From contig NZ_KI421506.1 in NCBI RefSeq assembly GCF_000473165.1, positions 3,556 through 67,555 of the forward strand: 64,000 nucleotides of DNA, written 5' to 3'. The notes under the pieces were generated by a model. That model was not told the DNA's origin. It was given only the letters and a program-made list of their open reading frames with translations, and made no database searches. Positions 1 to 8,617 of the stretch are shown here, one piece after another. Positions within the stretch are counted from its first letter, which is position 1. Each line of letters opens with the position of its first letter. This DNA comes from Leisingera aquimarina DSM 24565. Its GTDB lineage: Bacteria > Pseudomonadota > Alphaproteobacteria > Rhodobacterales > Rhodobacteraceae. Both the position numbers and the translations under genes were made by a program.

Positions 1-70
1 CGGGCGTCTTTGCGTTCAGCATATCCTCAATTGCGCGCCGTTCACGCAAATCCAGCTCTATGTGGGCCAT
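1..70 (-). mobile_element. IS30-like transposase, N-terminus only (cut by window edge)
   Basis: Reading leftwards from an ATG at 70, the frame stays open to the window edge and gives a peptide beginning MAHIELDLRERRAIEDMLNA. This resembles the start of IS30-family transposases, where a short basic stretch precedes a helix-turn-helix. A ribosome binding site (AAGGAG) lies just upstream. Only about 23 residues are visible, so neither the catalytic DDE domain nor the terminal inverted repeats can be seen. The assignment rests on recalled resemblance to N-termini in related genomes and is moderate. Confidence 0.5.
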
Positions 71-178
71 CTTCCATTCTCCTTGCTTGCCAGCAAGATA
101 GGGGAACTGTCGCAACCCAATCTAGAATGTGCCCCGGTTATATAGATCCGGTGCGTAATGCGGATTATGTTGAATATA

Positions 179-211
179 GTCAGTAAGCAGACCCGCAGCC
201 TGCTTATTGAC
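179..211 (-). terminator. Hairpin downstream of the LysR gene
   Basis: Two 12-base arms (179-190 and 200-211) pair with a single G-T wobble around a 9-base loop. The hairpin sits about 35 bases beyond the stop codon of the leftward LysR gene. It is followed by an AT-rich but not pure T stretch, so termination is plausible but not certain. Nothing else was recognised between 71 and 244. Confidence 0.35.
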
Positions 212-244
212 TGGCTGTTGAGGCCGCAGCAAAGACCGTGAAGC

Positions 245-1177
245 TCAGTCTGAGCGGCAGTGTTTCTGGCGGCATCCTCCAGCTGGCGGGCTGGCTTCGG
301 GCATTTCCTGCCGTGCCAATGTGGTTGCGGCAAACTCCATGAAGGCGCGGATCACCCGCACATCCTGGCGCTGAGAGAGCGAGACAATGCTCTCGCTCAT
401 CGTTAGGCCGGCATCCTCCAGCCTGATCTTCACCAGCCGGCTGTCATGTCCGAACTCCGCCTCGGAGACAAACCCGATGCCGGCGCCCGAGGCAACCAGT
501 TCCCGTACCGCTTCGCGGCCTTCGGCAATAATCGCGGGTTTCAGAGTAACGCCCCTGCCTCGCGCCTCAGATTCAATCTTTTGGCGGGTTTTTGAGCCCG
601 CTTCGCGAAACACCAGCGGCAGGCCCTGCAGGTCTGCAAGGCTCAGGCTCGGCCGGCCTGAAGGTAAAAACCCGCGGGCGGCAAAAGCGGTGATGCCGGT
701 GGCGCCCAGGTCCAGCCCGGTCATGTCCCGGCCCGGGGGCAAGCTGCCGATGACACCTATCTCGGCATTGTAACTGCGCAGCTCTTCCAGAACGTCTTCG
801 GTGTTCCCTGCCCTTAGAAGAATGGTGATATTCGGGTGTTTCTTGCGGAACGGCCCGAGGAGAGCGGTGATATGCAGGGCCGAGTCGGCAATGATCCGCA
901 GCTCACCCTCCACCGCTGCACCGGAATCGGAAAGGTACTCGCCGATCTGCGCTTCAGTCTCGAAATAGCCTTTGGTCAGCCGCAGCAGCTCTTCCCCTTC
1001 AGGGGTCAGTGCGATCTGCTTCCCCTCCCTGCGAAACAGCAAAATGTCATGATCCTGCTCCAGCTTTCGGACCTGTTCGGAGACCGCCGGCTGGGTCAGA
1101 TGCAGCGCCCTGGCGGCGCGGGAAAAGCCGCCCAGAAGCGCGACATGGTGAAAGGCGCGAAGCTGGCTGTGGCGCAT
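245..1177 (-). CDS. LysR-family regulator, probably of the phosphonate genes
   Basis: This 310-residue protein has an N-terminal winged helix-turn-helix (about residues 1-60, with the typical AARALHLTQPAVSEQVRKLE motif) followed by a LysR substrate-binding domain. The start at 1177 has GAGGGA about five bases upstream. The gene is divergent from phnW with about 115 bases between them, the usual layout for a LysR activator and its target operon. Its role in sensing 2-aminoethylphosphonate or a breakdown product is inferred from position only. The C-terminus is slightly long and rich in Pro, Gly and Cys. Confidence 0.85.
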   Translation of the reverse strand: MRHSQLRAFHHVALLGGFSRAARALHLTQPAVSEQVRKLEQDHDILLFRREGKQIALTPEGEELLRLTKGYFETEAQIGEYLSDSGAAVEGELRIIADSALHITALLGPFRKKHPNITILLRAGNTEDVLEELRSYNAEIGVIGSLPPGRDMTGLDLGATGITAFAARGFLPSGRPSLSLADLQGLPLVFREAGSKTRQKIESEARGRGVTLKPAIIAEGREAVRELVASGAGIGFVSEAEFGHDSRLVKIRLEDAGLTMSESIVSLSQRQDVRVIRAFMEFAATTLARQEMPEASPPAGGCRQKHCRSD

Positions 1178-1195
1178 CTGTTCCCTCTCGCTGCC

Positions 1196-1215
1196 ACCTA
1201 TAGGAGCAACCTATA
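1196..1215. promoter_or_regulatory. Candidate LysR binding repeats in the phn promoter
   Basis: The heptamer ACCTATA occurs twice, at 1196-1202 and 1209-1215, 13 bases apart, in the divergent region between the LysR gene and phnW. Placement fits a regulator site, but no binding evidence is available and LysR sites are degenerate. Confidence 0.35.
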
Positions 1216-1294
1216 AGAAGATTGTTTTTTGCAATTTTACATATGGATTGGCGGACGGCAATGATGTGTTCAAATTCCTCTTGGGAGAGTGCGG

Positions 1295-2482
1295 ATGAGT
1301 GCTTCCACGGATCCGATTGAACCGCCCAGGCTGGGCGAACCCTACTTGCTGACGCCGGGGCCATTGACCACCTCTTACGCAGTGAAACAGGCGATGCTGC
1401 GGGATTGGGGCAGCTGGGACGATGATTTCCGCGGAATGACCCGCGATATCCGCAGCCGGTTGCTGGCGTTGCTCGGCGAAGGTGCGGAGGATTTCGACTG
1501 TGTGCCGATGCAGGGTTCCGGCAGCTTTGCGGTGGAGGCGATGCTGGGGTCCTTCATTCCCCGTGATGGCAAGGCGCTGGTGCTGGCCAATGGCGCCTAT
1601 GGGCAGCGATCGGCGCAAACGCTGACATACCTGGACCGCGATCACGTGGTGCTGGACAAGGGCGACTACCTGCCGCCGCGCGGGGACGAGGTGGCGCAGA
1701 TTTTGGCAGATGACCCTGCGATTACCCATGTGGTGGCAATCCATTGCGAGACGTCCTCGGGCATCCTCAACCCAATCGCCGAGATATCCAAGGCGGTGTA
1801 TGCCGCGGGCCGTAAGCTTCTGATTGATTCCATGTCGGCCTTTGGTGCGATTGATCTGCAGCCCTCGGACATTCGTTATGAGGCAATGGTGTCGTCGGCC
1901 AACAAGTGCATTGAGGGCGTGCCGGGCTTCGGCTTTGTCATCACCCGCACGTCTGAGATTGAAGCCGCCAAGGGCAACTGCCATTCGCTGTCGTTGGACA
2001 TCCACGCGCAATGGGCCAATATGGAAAAGACCGGCCAGTGGCGCTTTACCCCGCCGACCCATGCGGTTGCCTCCTTTCTGGAAGCGCTTAAGGCGCATGA
2101 AGCTGAAGGCGGTGTTGCTGGCCGCGGCGCCCGATATGCGCGCAACCGCGATGTACTGGTTGCGGGGATGCGGGAATTGGGCTTTGAGACGCTGCTGGCT
2201 AGCCGCTGGCTGTCGCCCATCATCGTCACATTCTTTTGCCCTGCGGATGAGAATTTCGTGTTCAGCCGCTTTTACGAGCTGATGAAGGCGAAGGGTTTTA
2301 TCATCTACCCTGGCAAGCTGACCGCTGTGGACAGTTTCCGCATCGGCTGCATCGGACAGATGGATGAACATGTGATGCGGCGGGTTGTGACCGCCTCCAA
2401 GGAAACTCTTGCCGAAATGGGCGTCGTCAGCGCGGCCCCGCCCGCCGCGGCGCTGGAAGAACGCGCCAAACTGGCTGCTTGA
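1295..2482 (+). CDS. phnW: 2-aminoethylphosphonate--pyruvate transaminase
   Basis: PhnW moves the amino group of 2-aminoethylphosphonate to pyruvate, giving phosphonoacetaldehyde and alanine. The protein has 395 residues, as expected for this class V aminotransferase. The pyridoxal phosphate lysine is Lys204 in SSANKCIEG, and the N-terminal LLTPGPLTTS motif is typical. The ATG at 1295 is preferred over an in-frame GTG at 1289 because GGGAGA lies six bases upstream. It is first in an operon with phnA and phnY, which matches the phnWAY arrangement described in Sinorhizobium meliloti. Confidence 0.95.
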   Translation: MSASTDPIEPPRLGEPYLLTPGPLTTSYAVKQAMLRDWGSWDDDFRGMTRDIRSRLLALLGEGAEDFDCVPMQGSGSFAVEAMLGSFIPRDGKALVLANGAYGQRSAQTLTYLDRDHVVLDKGDYLPPRGDEVAQILADDPAITHVVAIHCETSSGILNPIAEISKAVYAAGRKLLIDSMSAFGAIDLQPSDIRYEAMVSSANKCIEGVPGFGFVITRTSEIEAAKGNCHSLSLDIHAQWANMEKTGQWRFTPPTHAVASFLEALKAHEAEGGVAGRGARYARNRDVLVAGMRELGFETLLASRWLSPIIVTFFCPADENFVFSRFYELMKAKGFIIYPGKLTAVDSFRIGCIGQMDEHVMRRVVTASKETLAEMGVVSAAPPAAALEERAKLAA

Positions 2483-2501
2483 AGACAAAGGACCCCAAAA
2501 T

Positions 2502-3749
2502 ATGACCATTGGAACCCCCGTCATCGCGAACGAGCGCAGCTACCCTGCGCCGAAGACCTGCGCGATTGCCATCTGCCTCGATGGCTGCGAGCCTGAATAC
2601 TTGGAAGTTGCCATCGCCAAGGGTCTGATGCCAACGCTGAAGCGGATCCGCGAGATCGGCACCGACCGGCTGGCGCATTCGGTGATCCCCTCTTTCACCA
2701 ACCCCAACAACCTGTCGATCGCCACCGGCCGCCCACCCAGCGTGCACGGTATCTGCGGCAACTACCTGATCGACCCGGACAGCGGCGAAGAGGTGATGAT
2801 GAACGACGTGCGTTTCCTGCGCGCGCCGACCATCTTTTCGCAGTTCTACGAGGCCGGCTATCGCGTTGCCATGGTCACTGCCAAGGACAAGCTGCGCGCG
2901 CTGTTGGGGGCCGGCTTGAAGTTCGATGAGGACCGCGCGGTCGCCTTCTCCTCCGAAAGGTCGGGTGGGACGACCAAGGCAGAGCACGGTATCGACAACG
3001 CCAGCCAGTGGCTGGGCATGGAAGTGCCAGAGATTTATTCGGCAGAACTGTCCGAATTTGTGTTTGCCGCCGGTGTGAAGCTGCTGCAGGAGTTCAGGCC
3101 GGACGTGATGTATCTTTCGACGACCGATTACATCCAGCACAAGTTCGCACCGGAACAGCAGGGCGCGCTGGATTTCTATGCGATGTTCGACAAATACCTG
3201 GCGCAGCTCGATGAAATGGGTGCGGCAATTGTTGTGACCGCCGACCATGGCATGAAACCCAAGCACCACGCTGACGGCTCCCCCAATGTGATCTACGCGC
3301 AGGACCTGCTGGACGACTGGATGGGCAAAGACGCCGCGCGGGTGATCCTGCCGATCACCGACCCCTATGTGGTGCACCACGGTGCGCTTGGCGCCTTTGC
3401 CACCGCTTACCTGCCCGAGGACGCCGACAAGGCAGGCATCATGGCCAGACTGGACGCCCGCGAGGAACTGATCCTAGTGGTGGACAAGGAAGAGGCTATT
3501 AAGCGGTTTGAACTGCCCGGCGACCGTATCGGCGACATTGTTATGATCTCGGGTGAGAACGTCACTATCGGCACCTCTGCCCACCGCCACGACCTGGCAG
3601 CGCTGAAAGAACCGCTGCGCAGCCACGGCGGGCTGACTGAACAGGAAGTTCCGTTTATCGTCAACCGTGTCATCGACCTGCCGGATCAGCCCGAAGACCT
3701 GCGCAACTTTGACGCTTTCTTTTACGCCACCACCGCAGCGGCGCTGTGA
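2502..3749 (+). CDS. phnA: Phosphonoacetate hydrolase
   Basis: PhnA cleaves the C-P bond of phosphonoacetate to acetate and phosphate. This 415-residue member of the alkaline phosphatase superfamily shows the expected metal-site pieces: LDGCEPEYLE near the N-terminus, the threonine nucleophile region SFTNPNNLSIATG, STTDYIQHKF, and TADHGMKPKHH. The ATG at 2502 follows AAAGGA and lies 19 bases after the phnW stop; an upstream extension of the frame overlaps phnW and is not needed. Neighbours on both sides support the assignment. Confidence 0.95.
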   Translation: MTIGTPVIANERSYPAPKTCAIAICLDGCEPEYLEVAIAKGLMPTLKRIREIGTDRLAHSVIPSFTNPNNLSIATGRPPSVHGICGNYLIDPDSGEEVMMNDVRFLRAPTIFSQFYEAGYRVAMVTAKDKLRALLGAGLKFDEDRAVAFSSERSGGTTKAEHGIDNASQWLGMEVPEIYSAELSEFVFAAGVKLLQEFRPDVMYLSTTDYIQHKFAPEQQGALDFYAMFDKYLAQLDEMGAAIVVTADHGMKPKHHADGSPNVIYAQDLLDDWMGKDAARVILPITDPYVVHHGALGAFATAYLPEDADKAGIMARLDAREELILVVDKEEAIKRFELPGDRIGDIVMISGENVTIGTSAHRHDLAALKEPLRSHGGLTEQEVPFIVNRVIDLPDQPEDLRNFDAFFYATTAAAL

Positions 3750-3752
3750 GCC

Positions 3753-5216
3753 ATGAAAGACCAGACCATGACTAACATCGACATCCGCAACGAAGGCATG
3801 CGCATCGGCGGCGAGATCGTGTTTACCGACGAAACCGTCCCGGTGCATTACCCCTACACCAACGAAGTGGTGGGATATGTTCCTGCTGGCAAAGCCGAAC
3901 ATGCCCGTATGGCATTTGAAATCGCGGCGAACTACACGCCCAAGCTGACCCGCTACGAGCGCAGCCGGATCCTGCAGCGCGCTGGTGAGCTGATCGGCGA
4001 GCGCCGGGAAGATCTGGCCAAATGGCTGACGCTGGAACTGGGCATCTGCCACCAGCACGCCATCTATGAAACCAAGCGCGCCCAGGATGTTTACCAGTTC
4101 GCCGAGGCTGAGGCGCTGAAGGATGATGGCGAGATCTTTTCCTGCGACCTCACCCATAACGGCAAGGCGCGCAAGATCTTCACCAAACGCGAGCCGGTCA
4201 AGGCGATTTCGGCGATCACCCCGTTCAACCACCCCCTGAACATGGTGAGCCACAAGATCGCACCGTCGATTGCCACCAACAACTGCATGGTCTGCAAACC
4301 GACCGAGCTGACACCGCTGACCTGCCTTGCGCTGGCTGACATCCTGTACGACGCGGGCTTGCCGCCGGAGATGTTCCAGGTGGTCACCGGCTGGCCGCAG
4401 GACATCGGCGACGAGATGATCACCAATGAAAACATCGACATCATCACCTTCACCGGCGGCGTGCCAGTGGGCAAGATGATCGCCGAAAAAGGCGTCTACA
4501 AGCGCCAGGCGCTGGAGCTGGGCGGTAACGATCCGCTGATCGTTTGCAATGACCTGTCCGATACCGATCTGGAAAAGGCCGCCACCATCGCGGTGGCCGG
4601 CGCCACCGGCAACTCCGGCCAGCGCTGCACCGCGATCAAACGTATCCTGGTGCAGGAAAGCGTCGCCGACAGATTTGTGCCGCTGGTGCTGGAGAAAGCT
4701 CGAGCGATCAAATTCGGCGACCCGCAGGATCCGGAGACCGAACTGGGCTGCGTCATCCACGATAAGGCGGCAGAACTGTTCGAAAACCGTGTGCTACAGG
4801 CCGAAAAGGACGGCGCCGAGATCCTGTATAATCCGGGCCGCCAGGGCGCGCTGCTGCCGCCGATCGTGATGGACAAGGTTCCGCATGGCAGCGAACTGGT
4901 GATGGAGGAGACCTTTGGCCCCATCGTGCCGATTGTGCGGGTGCCGGACAATGACGCCGAGGTGATAAAGATTTCCAATACCACCGATTTCGGCCTCTCA
5001 TCGGGTGTCTGCACCAATGATCTGAACCGGGCAATCGCCTATATCAACGGTCTGGACGTCGGCACCTGCAACATCTGGGAACAGCCCGGCTTTCGCATCG
5101 AAATGTCCCCCTTCGGCGGCATCAAGGACTCTGGCAACGGCGTCAAAGAAGGCGTCATAGAAGCCATGAAGTTTTTCACAAACGTTAAGACCTACTCCCT
5201 GCCCTGGCCGGAATAG
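3753..5216 (+). CDS. phnY: Phosphonoacetaldehyde dehydrogenase
   Basis: PhnY oxidises phosphonoacetaldehyde to phosphonoacetate with NAD, linking PhnW to PhnA. It is a 487-residue aldehyde dehydrogenase. The catalytic cysteine is Cys292 in NSGQRCTAI, and the glutamate motif LELGGNDP and the cofactor segment FTGGVPVG are present. It starts three bases after phnA, so it is translationally coupled; a second in-frame ATG at 3768 is an alternative start. No phosphonate transporter is present in the window. Confidence 0.94.
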   Translation: MKDQTMTNIDIRNEGMRIGGEIVFTDETVPVHYPYTNEVVGYVPAGKAEHARMAFEIAANYTPKLTRYERSRILQRAGELIGERREDLAKWLTLELGICHQHAIYETKRAQDVYQFAEAEALKDDGEIFSCDLTHNGKARKIFTKREPVKAISAITPFNHPLNMVSHKIAPSIATNNCMVCKPTELTPLTCLALADILYDAGLPPEMFQVVTGWPQDIGDEMITNENIDIITFTGGVPVGKMIAEKGVYKRQALELGGNDPLIVCNDLSDTDLEKAATIAVAGATGNSGQRCTAIKRILVQESVADRFVPLVLEKARAIKFGDPQDPETELGCVIHDKAAELFENRVLQAEKDGAEILYNPGRQGALLPPIVMDKVPHGSELVMEETFGPIVPIVRVPDNDAEVIKISNTTDFGLSSGVCTNDLNRAIAYINGLDVGTCNIWEQPGFRIEMSPFGGIKDSGNGVKEGVIEAMKFFTNVKTYSLPWPE

Positions 5217-5302
5217 CAACCCCTGAGTGATAGAGGTCCGGCCAAGGCCCGGCAGAGACACTCCCTGCCTGCCGGAGGGGAAACAGCCTTGGCCGTCCCA
5301 TC

Positions 5303-5324
5303 CCCTGCCCGTCACCGGGCAGGG
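5303..5324. terminator. GC hairpin between convergent phnY and the Deg protease gene
   Basis: CCCTGCCCG and CGGGCAGGG form a perfect 9-base-pair stem with a TCAC loop between two convergent genes. No T tract follows on either strand, so this may be a weak bidirectional terminator or an RNA end protector. Confidence 0.4.
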
Positions 5325-5343
5325 AGTGGTGGTTAAAAGGTAA

Positions 5344-6462
5344 TCAGGCGTCCTGGCTGGCGCGGTCGCCCAAGGTGACATCCAGGGTGACTTCCTCGCC
5401 TCTGCGCAGCACTTCGATCTGTGCTGCGACACCCGGTGCATTCGCCGCCACCGCAGCTGTCAGGTCGCGCAATTCGGTGATGTCGCTATCGCCAAACCGC
5501 AGCACCACGTCGCCAGGTTTGAGGCCGGCCTCGGCCGCAGGGCTGTCAGCCGCCACGCTTTCGATCACCACGCCCTTGCCTGCTTCGCGGCCCAGGACAT
5601 TGGCGGCGTCCTCGGACAGGGGTTTGATCTGCACGCCCAGCCAGCCGCGGGTGATCTCGCCGTCATCCTCCAGATCGGCGACAATCTTCTGCACCATATC
5701 CGAAGGCACGGCAAAGCCGATCCCGACCGAACCGCCGCCGGGCGAATAGATCATGGTGTTGACGCCGACGACCTCACCTTCGGCGTTGAACAGCGGGCCG
5801 CCGGAATTGCCCCGGTTGATCGCCGCATCCGTCTGGATGAAGTCATCAAACGGCCCGGCGTTGATATTGCGGGAGGTGGCCGAGACGATGCCCGAAGTCA
5901 CCGTGCCCGCCAGGCCAAAGGGGCTTCCCATCGCAAGCACCTCATCCCCCACACGCAGCTCATCCGAAGAGCCGAATTCGACCGCAGTGAGCGGCGTGGC
6001 GGCCTCAACCTTCAAAAGCGCAATATCAGTCAGCGGGTCGGCACCGATCACTGTGGCCTCATGCACGCTGCCGTCGGCCAGGGTAACGGATACGGTCTGT
6101 GCATTGTCGATCACGTGGTGGTTGGTGACAATCAGTCCGTCCTCCGAAATCACAAAGCCGGAGCCCGCGCCCCTTACCGGGCGGTCGTCGTTCATCCGGG
6201 GCATCCTGCCGCCGAACCGGCGCAGGAATTCTTCCATGAACTTGTCATGCGGCATCCCCTGGCGGTCGGCAGCGGGCCGCGCTTTGCCAGTGACCTCGAC
6301 AAACACAACCGCAGGCGAGATGGTTTCGACAAGATCCGCATAGCCGCCGACAGGCACCGCCAGTGCGGGGGCGGGGGCCAGGGCAAACATCGCAGCGGCC
6401 GAGGCCGCAGCGGTCAGGGCAAAGACAGACCGTTTGGGAGCGTTGGTTCTGAGCATTTTCAT
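5344..6462 (-). CDS. Periplasmic HtrA/Deg-type serine protease
   Basis: A 372-residue trypsin-like protease with one PDZ domain. An Ala-rich signal peptide (about residues 1-35) implies export. Catalytic residues appear as His116 in TNHHVID, an Asp in LTDIALLKVE, and the Ser of NRGNSGGPLF; the PDZ domain (GWLGVQIKPL onwards) fills the last 100 residues. A single PDZ is as in DegS, but the cleavable-looking leader suggests a soluble periplasmic enzyme for misfolded proteins. ATGs at 6462 and 6456 are both possible; AAGGA spacing favours 6456. The frame stays open far upstream but that extension lacks protein-like character. It is divergent from a two-component system that probably controls it. 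Confidence 0.9.
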   Translation of the reverse strand: MKMLRTNAPKRSVFALTAAASAAAMFALAPAPALAVPVGGYADLVETISPAVVFVEVTGKARPAADRQGMPHDKFMEEFLRRFGGRMPRMNDDRPVRGAGSGFVISEDGLIVTNHHVIDNAQTVSVTLADGSVHEATVIGADPLTDIALLKVEAATPLTAVEFGSSDELRVGDEVLAMGSPFGLAGTVTSGIVSATSRNINAGPFDDFIQTDAAINRGNSGGPLFNAEGEVVGVNTMIYSPGGGSVGIGFAVPSDMVQKIVADLEDDGEITRGWLGVQIKPLSEDAANVLGREAGKGVVIESVAADSPAAEAGLKPGDVVLRFGDSDITELRDLTAAVAANAPGVAAQIEVLRRGEEVTLDVTLGDRASQDA

Positions 6463-6527
6463 TTCCTTGCGTTGAAGTGGTGCAAGGCAGATGGCAGTGC
6501 CGGATTTCAATGTCCTGACGCATTCTA

Positions 6528-6539
6528 TACAGATCTGTA
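6528..6539. promoter_or_regulatory. Perfect palindrome in the protease/response-regulator promoter
   Basis: TACAGATCTGTA is a perfect 12-base palindrome in the 135-base gap between the Deg protease and the response regulator. It is a good candidate operator for the adjacent OmpR-type regulator, controlling both the protease and itself. This is inference from position and symmetry. Confidence 0.45.
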
Positions 6540-6597
6540 ATGTGCGCTGAGGTGCCATCCGGTGTACGACCCGGCGGGCAGCAGAACGGGGGATGCG

Positions 6598-7269
6598 GTG
6601 AAGATCCTGGTGATGGAAGACGACACGACCACGGGGCCTTATGTGGCCACAGGATTGCGCGAGGAGGGGCATAGCGTTGATCTTGTCACTGATGGCCGCG
6701 AGGGGCTGCTGCAGGCCAACGCGGCTGACTATGACGTGCTGATCATCGACCGGATGCTGCCCAGCCTCGACGGGCTGAGCCTGATCAAGACCCTGCGCGG
6801 CGCGGGCGTGCGCACACCTGCCATCATGCTGACGGCGCTCAGCGGTGTAAACGACCGGATCGACGGGCTGGAGGCCGGGGCGGATGATTACCTGGTGAAG
6901 CCCTTTGCCTTTGGCGAACTGGCCGCCCGCGTGGCTGCGCTGGCCCGCCGTCCGGGACTGCAGGCACAGGAGACGGTGCTGCGGGCAGGTGATCTGGAGA
7001 TGGATCTGGTCCGCCGCAAGGTGACCCGCGAAGGGCAGGAGATCGACCTGCTGCCGCGCGAATTCCGCCTGTTGGAGCATCTGTTGCGCCGCAAGGGCCG
7101 CGTGCAAACCCGCACTATGCTGCTGGAGGCGGTCTGGGACATCAGTTTCGACCCGCAGACCAATGTAGTGGAGACCCATATCTCACGCCTGCGCGCCAAG
7201 GTCGACAGGCCCTTTGAGACTGAGCTGATCGAAACCGTGCGCGGCGCGGGGTACCGGATTGCCGAATAA
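6598..7269 (+). CDS. OmpR-family response regulator
   Basis: A 223-residue two-domain regulator. The receiver domain carries the acidic pocket (EDD at residues 7-9), the phosphoacceptor Asp51 in LIIDRMLP, the switch Thr in MLTALSG and Lys in LVKPF. The C-terminal winged helix contains LLPREFRLLEHLL and VVETHISRLRAK. The GTG at 6598 is preferred because a run of G residues lies five to ten bases upstream. It overlaps the start of the histidine kinase gene, so the two are co-translated. Divergence from a Deg protease suggests an envelope-stress role. Confidence 0.92.
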   Translation: MKILVMEDDTTTGPYVATGLREEGHSVDLVTDGREGLLQANAADYDVLIIDRMLPSLDGLSLIKTLRGAGVRTPAIMLTALSGVNDRIDGLEAGADDYLVKPFAFGELAARVAALARRPGLQAQETVLRAGDLEMDLVRRKVTREGQEIDLLPREFRLLEHLLRRKGRVQTRTMLLEAVWDISFDPQTNVVETHISRLRAKVDRPFETELIETVRGAGYRIAE

Positions 7270-8617
7270 CCTGAGCACCCGCGCGCGGGCCCTGCTGCGC
7301 TCCTCGCCGATGCGGCAGTCGCTGTGGCTGTCGCTGCTGTTCGTGGCGGCCAGCTCGCTCAGCCTTGGCATTACCTATTATGTTGCCCATGGCGCCCAGC
7401 GGCAGGCGATCGAGGAAAGCCTGACCCAGGACATGGCGGGGTTCCGGGCTACGCCTTCCGCGGCGGCGCTGGCCGCTTTGGTCAATGCTGAAACCGCCGA
7501 GACCGATCCGCAACGGCGTCTGCTCAGCTACCGCCGCCCGGGCGGGCGGGTGGTGGCGGGCAATGCGGCGATCATGCAGCAACAGGAAGGGTTCAGGGTG
7601 GTGGCGCTGGGTCCAGACCCGGTAGAGATCACCGGCCACTTCATTTCGCTTAGCGAATACATCCACGGCGGGCTGCTGACCGTCGCGCAAACTGCCAAGC
7701 CCCTGGACGACTTGCGGCAGACCTATCTGCGGGTGCTTCTGTTCAGCTTGCTGCCGGCCATTGCGATTGCGGTCCTGGGGGGCGTGCTGCTGGCGCGGCG
7801 CTCGGCCCGGTCGCTGGCAGGGATTGAGCGCACCCTGTCTGCGCTGACCTCCGGCGAACTTGCTGCGCGGGTGCCGGAGACAGCGCGGCCCCGCGACATC
7901 ACCCGCATCGGCCAAAGCGTGAATCGCATGGCCCAGGCACAGCAGCAATCGACCGAGGCGCTGCGGCAGGTCTCGGCAGATATTGCCCATGACCTGAAAA
8001 CGCCGATCCAGCGGGTGGCGGTGCAGCTTGCCCGCTTGCAGGAAATGCCGGACCTGCCGCCAGAAGCGCAAACGCTGGCAGATCAGGCGCTGGCGGAAAC
8101 CCGCGGCATCACCAGCATCTTCCAGGCGTTGCTGCAGATCGCCCAGCTGGAGGGCGGCACGCCGAAATCGCGGTTCAAACCGGTGGACCTCTGCGAAATC
8201 GCAGCCACCTTTGCCGAGATCTATGAGCCGGCCGCCGAAGAGCAGAACCGCACGTTCACGCTCAGCCTGCCGCAGGCGCCGGTCCTGGTCAGCGGCGACC
8301 GGGCGCTGATCGGCCAGATGCTGGCCAATCTGATCGAAAACGCCCTGCGTCACACGCCGGAGGGCACCGGCATCAGTTTGTCGCTGCAGCACAACAGGGA
8401 GACAATCCTGTCTCTGCGCGACCACGGCCCCGGCATCGCCGAGGCTGAACATCATAACGTGCTGCGCCGCCTCTACCGGCTGGAGCAAAGTCGCACCACT
8501 CCGGGCAGCGGCCTCGGCCTTAGTCTGGTGGCGGCAATTGCCGAGCTGCATGGCGCCAGGCTGACCCTGTCCGATGCAAATCCCGGCTTGCAAGTTGAGG
8601 TGGCCTTCAGCGGCTAG
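7259..8617 (+). CDS. Membrane sensor histidine kinase
   Basis: A 452-residue kinase with a transmembrane segment at about 22-42, a short periplasmic loop, a second membrane segment at about 160-180, HAMP, and the phosphorylated His244 in IAHDLKTP. The ATP-binding domain shows NLIENALRHT, DHGPGI and GSGLGLSLV. The frame opens with a TTG at 7259 overlapping the regulator gene; the first ATG is at 7310 and lacks a ribosome site, so the start is uncertain. It should phosphorylate the adjacent regulator. Its stop codon shares the bases CTAG with the stop of the convergent MocR gene. Confidence 0.9.
   Translation: MPNNLSTRARALLRSSPMRQSLWLSLLFVAASSLSLGITYYVAHGAQRQAIEESLTQDMAGFRATPSAAALAALVNAETAETDPQRRLLSYRRPGGRVVAGNAAIMQQQEGFRVVALGPDPVEITGHFISLSEYIHGGLLTVAQTAKPLDDLRQTYLRVLLFSLLPAIAIAVLGGVLLARRSARSLAGIERTLSALTSGELAARVPETARPRDITRIGQSVNRMAQAQQQSTEALRQVSADIAHDLKTPIQRVAVQLARLQEMPDLPPEAQTLADQALAETRGITSIFQALLQIAQLEGGTPKSRFKPVDLCEIAATFAEIYEPAAEEQNRTFTLSLPQAPVLVSGDRALIGQMLANLIENALRHTPEGTGISLSLQHNRETILSLRDHGPGIAEAEHHNVLRRLYRLEQSRTTPGSGLGLSLVAAIAELHGARLTLSDANPGLQVEVAFSG

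Noticed and set aside
6463-7179. Upstream extension of the Deg protease frame through the response regulator
   Set aside because: The extension lies antisense to a clear regulator gene, and a signal peptide with a ribosome site begins at 6462/6456.
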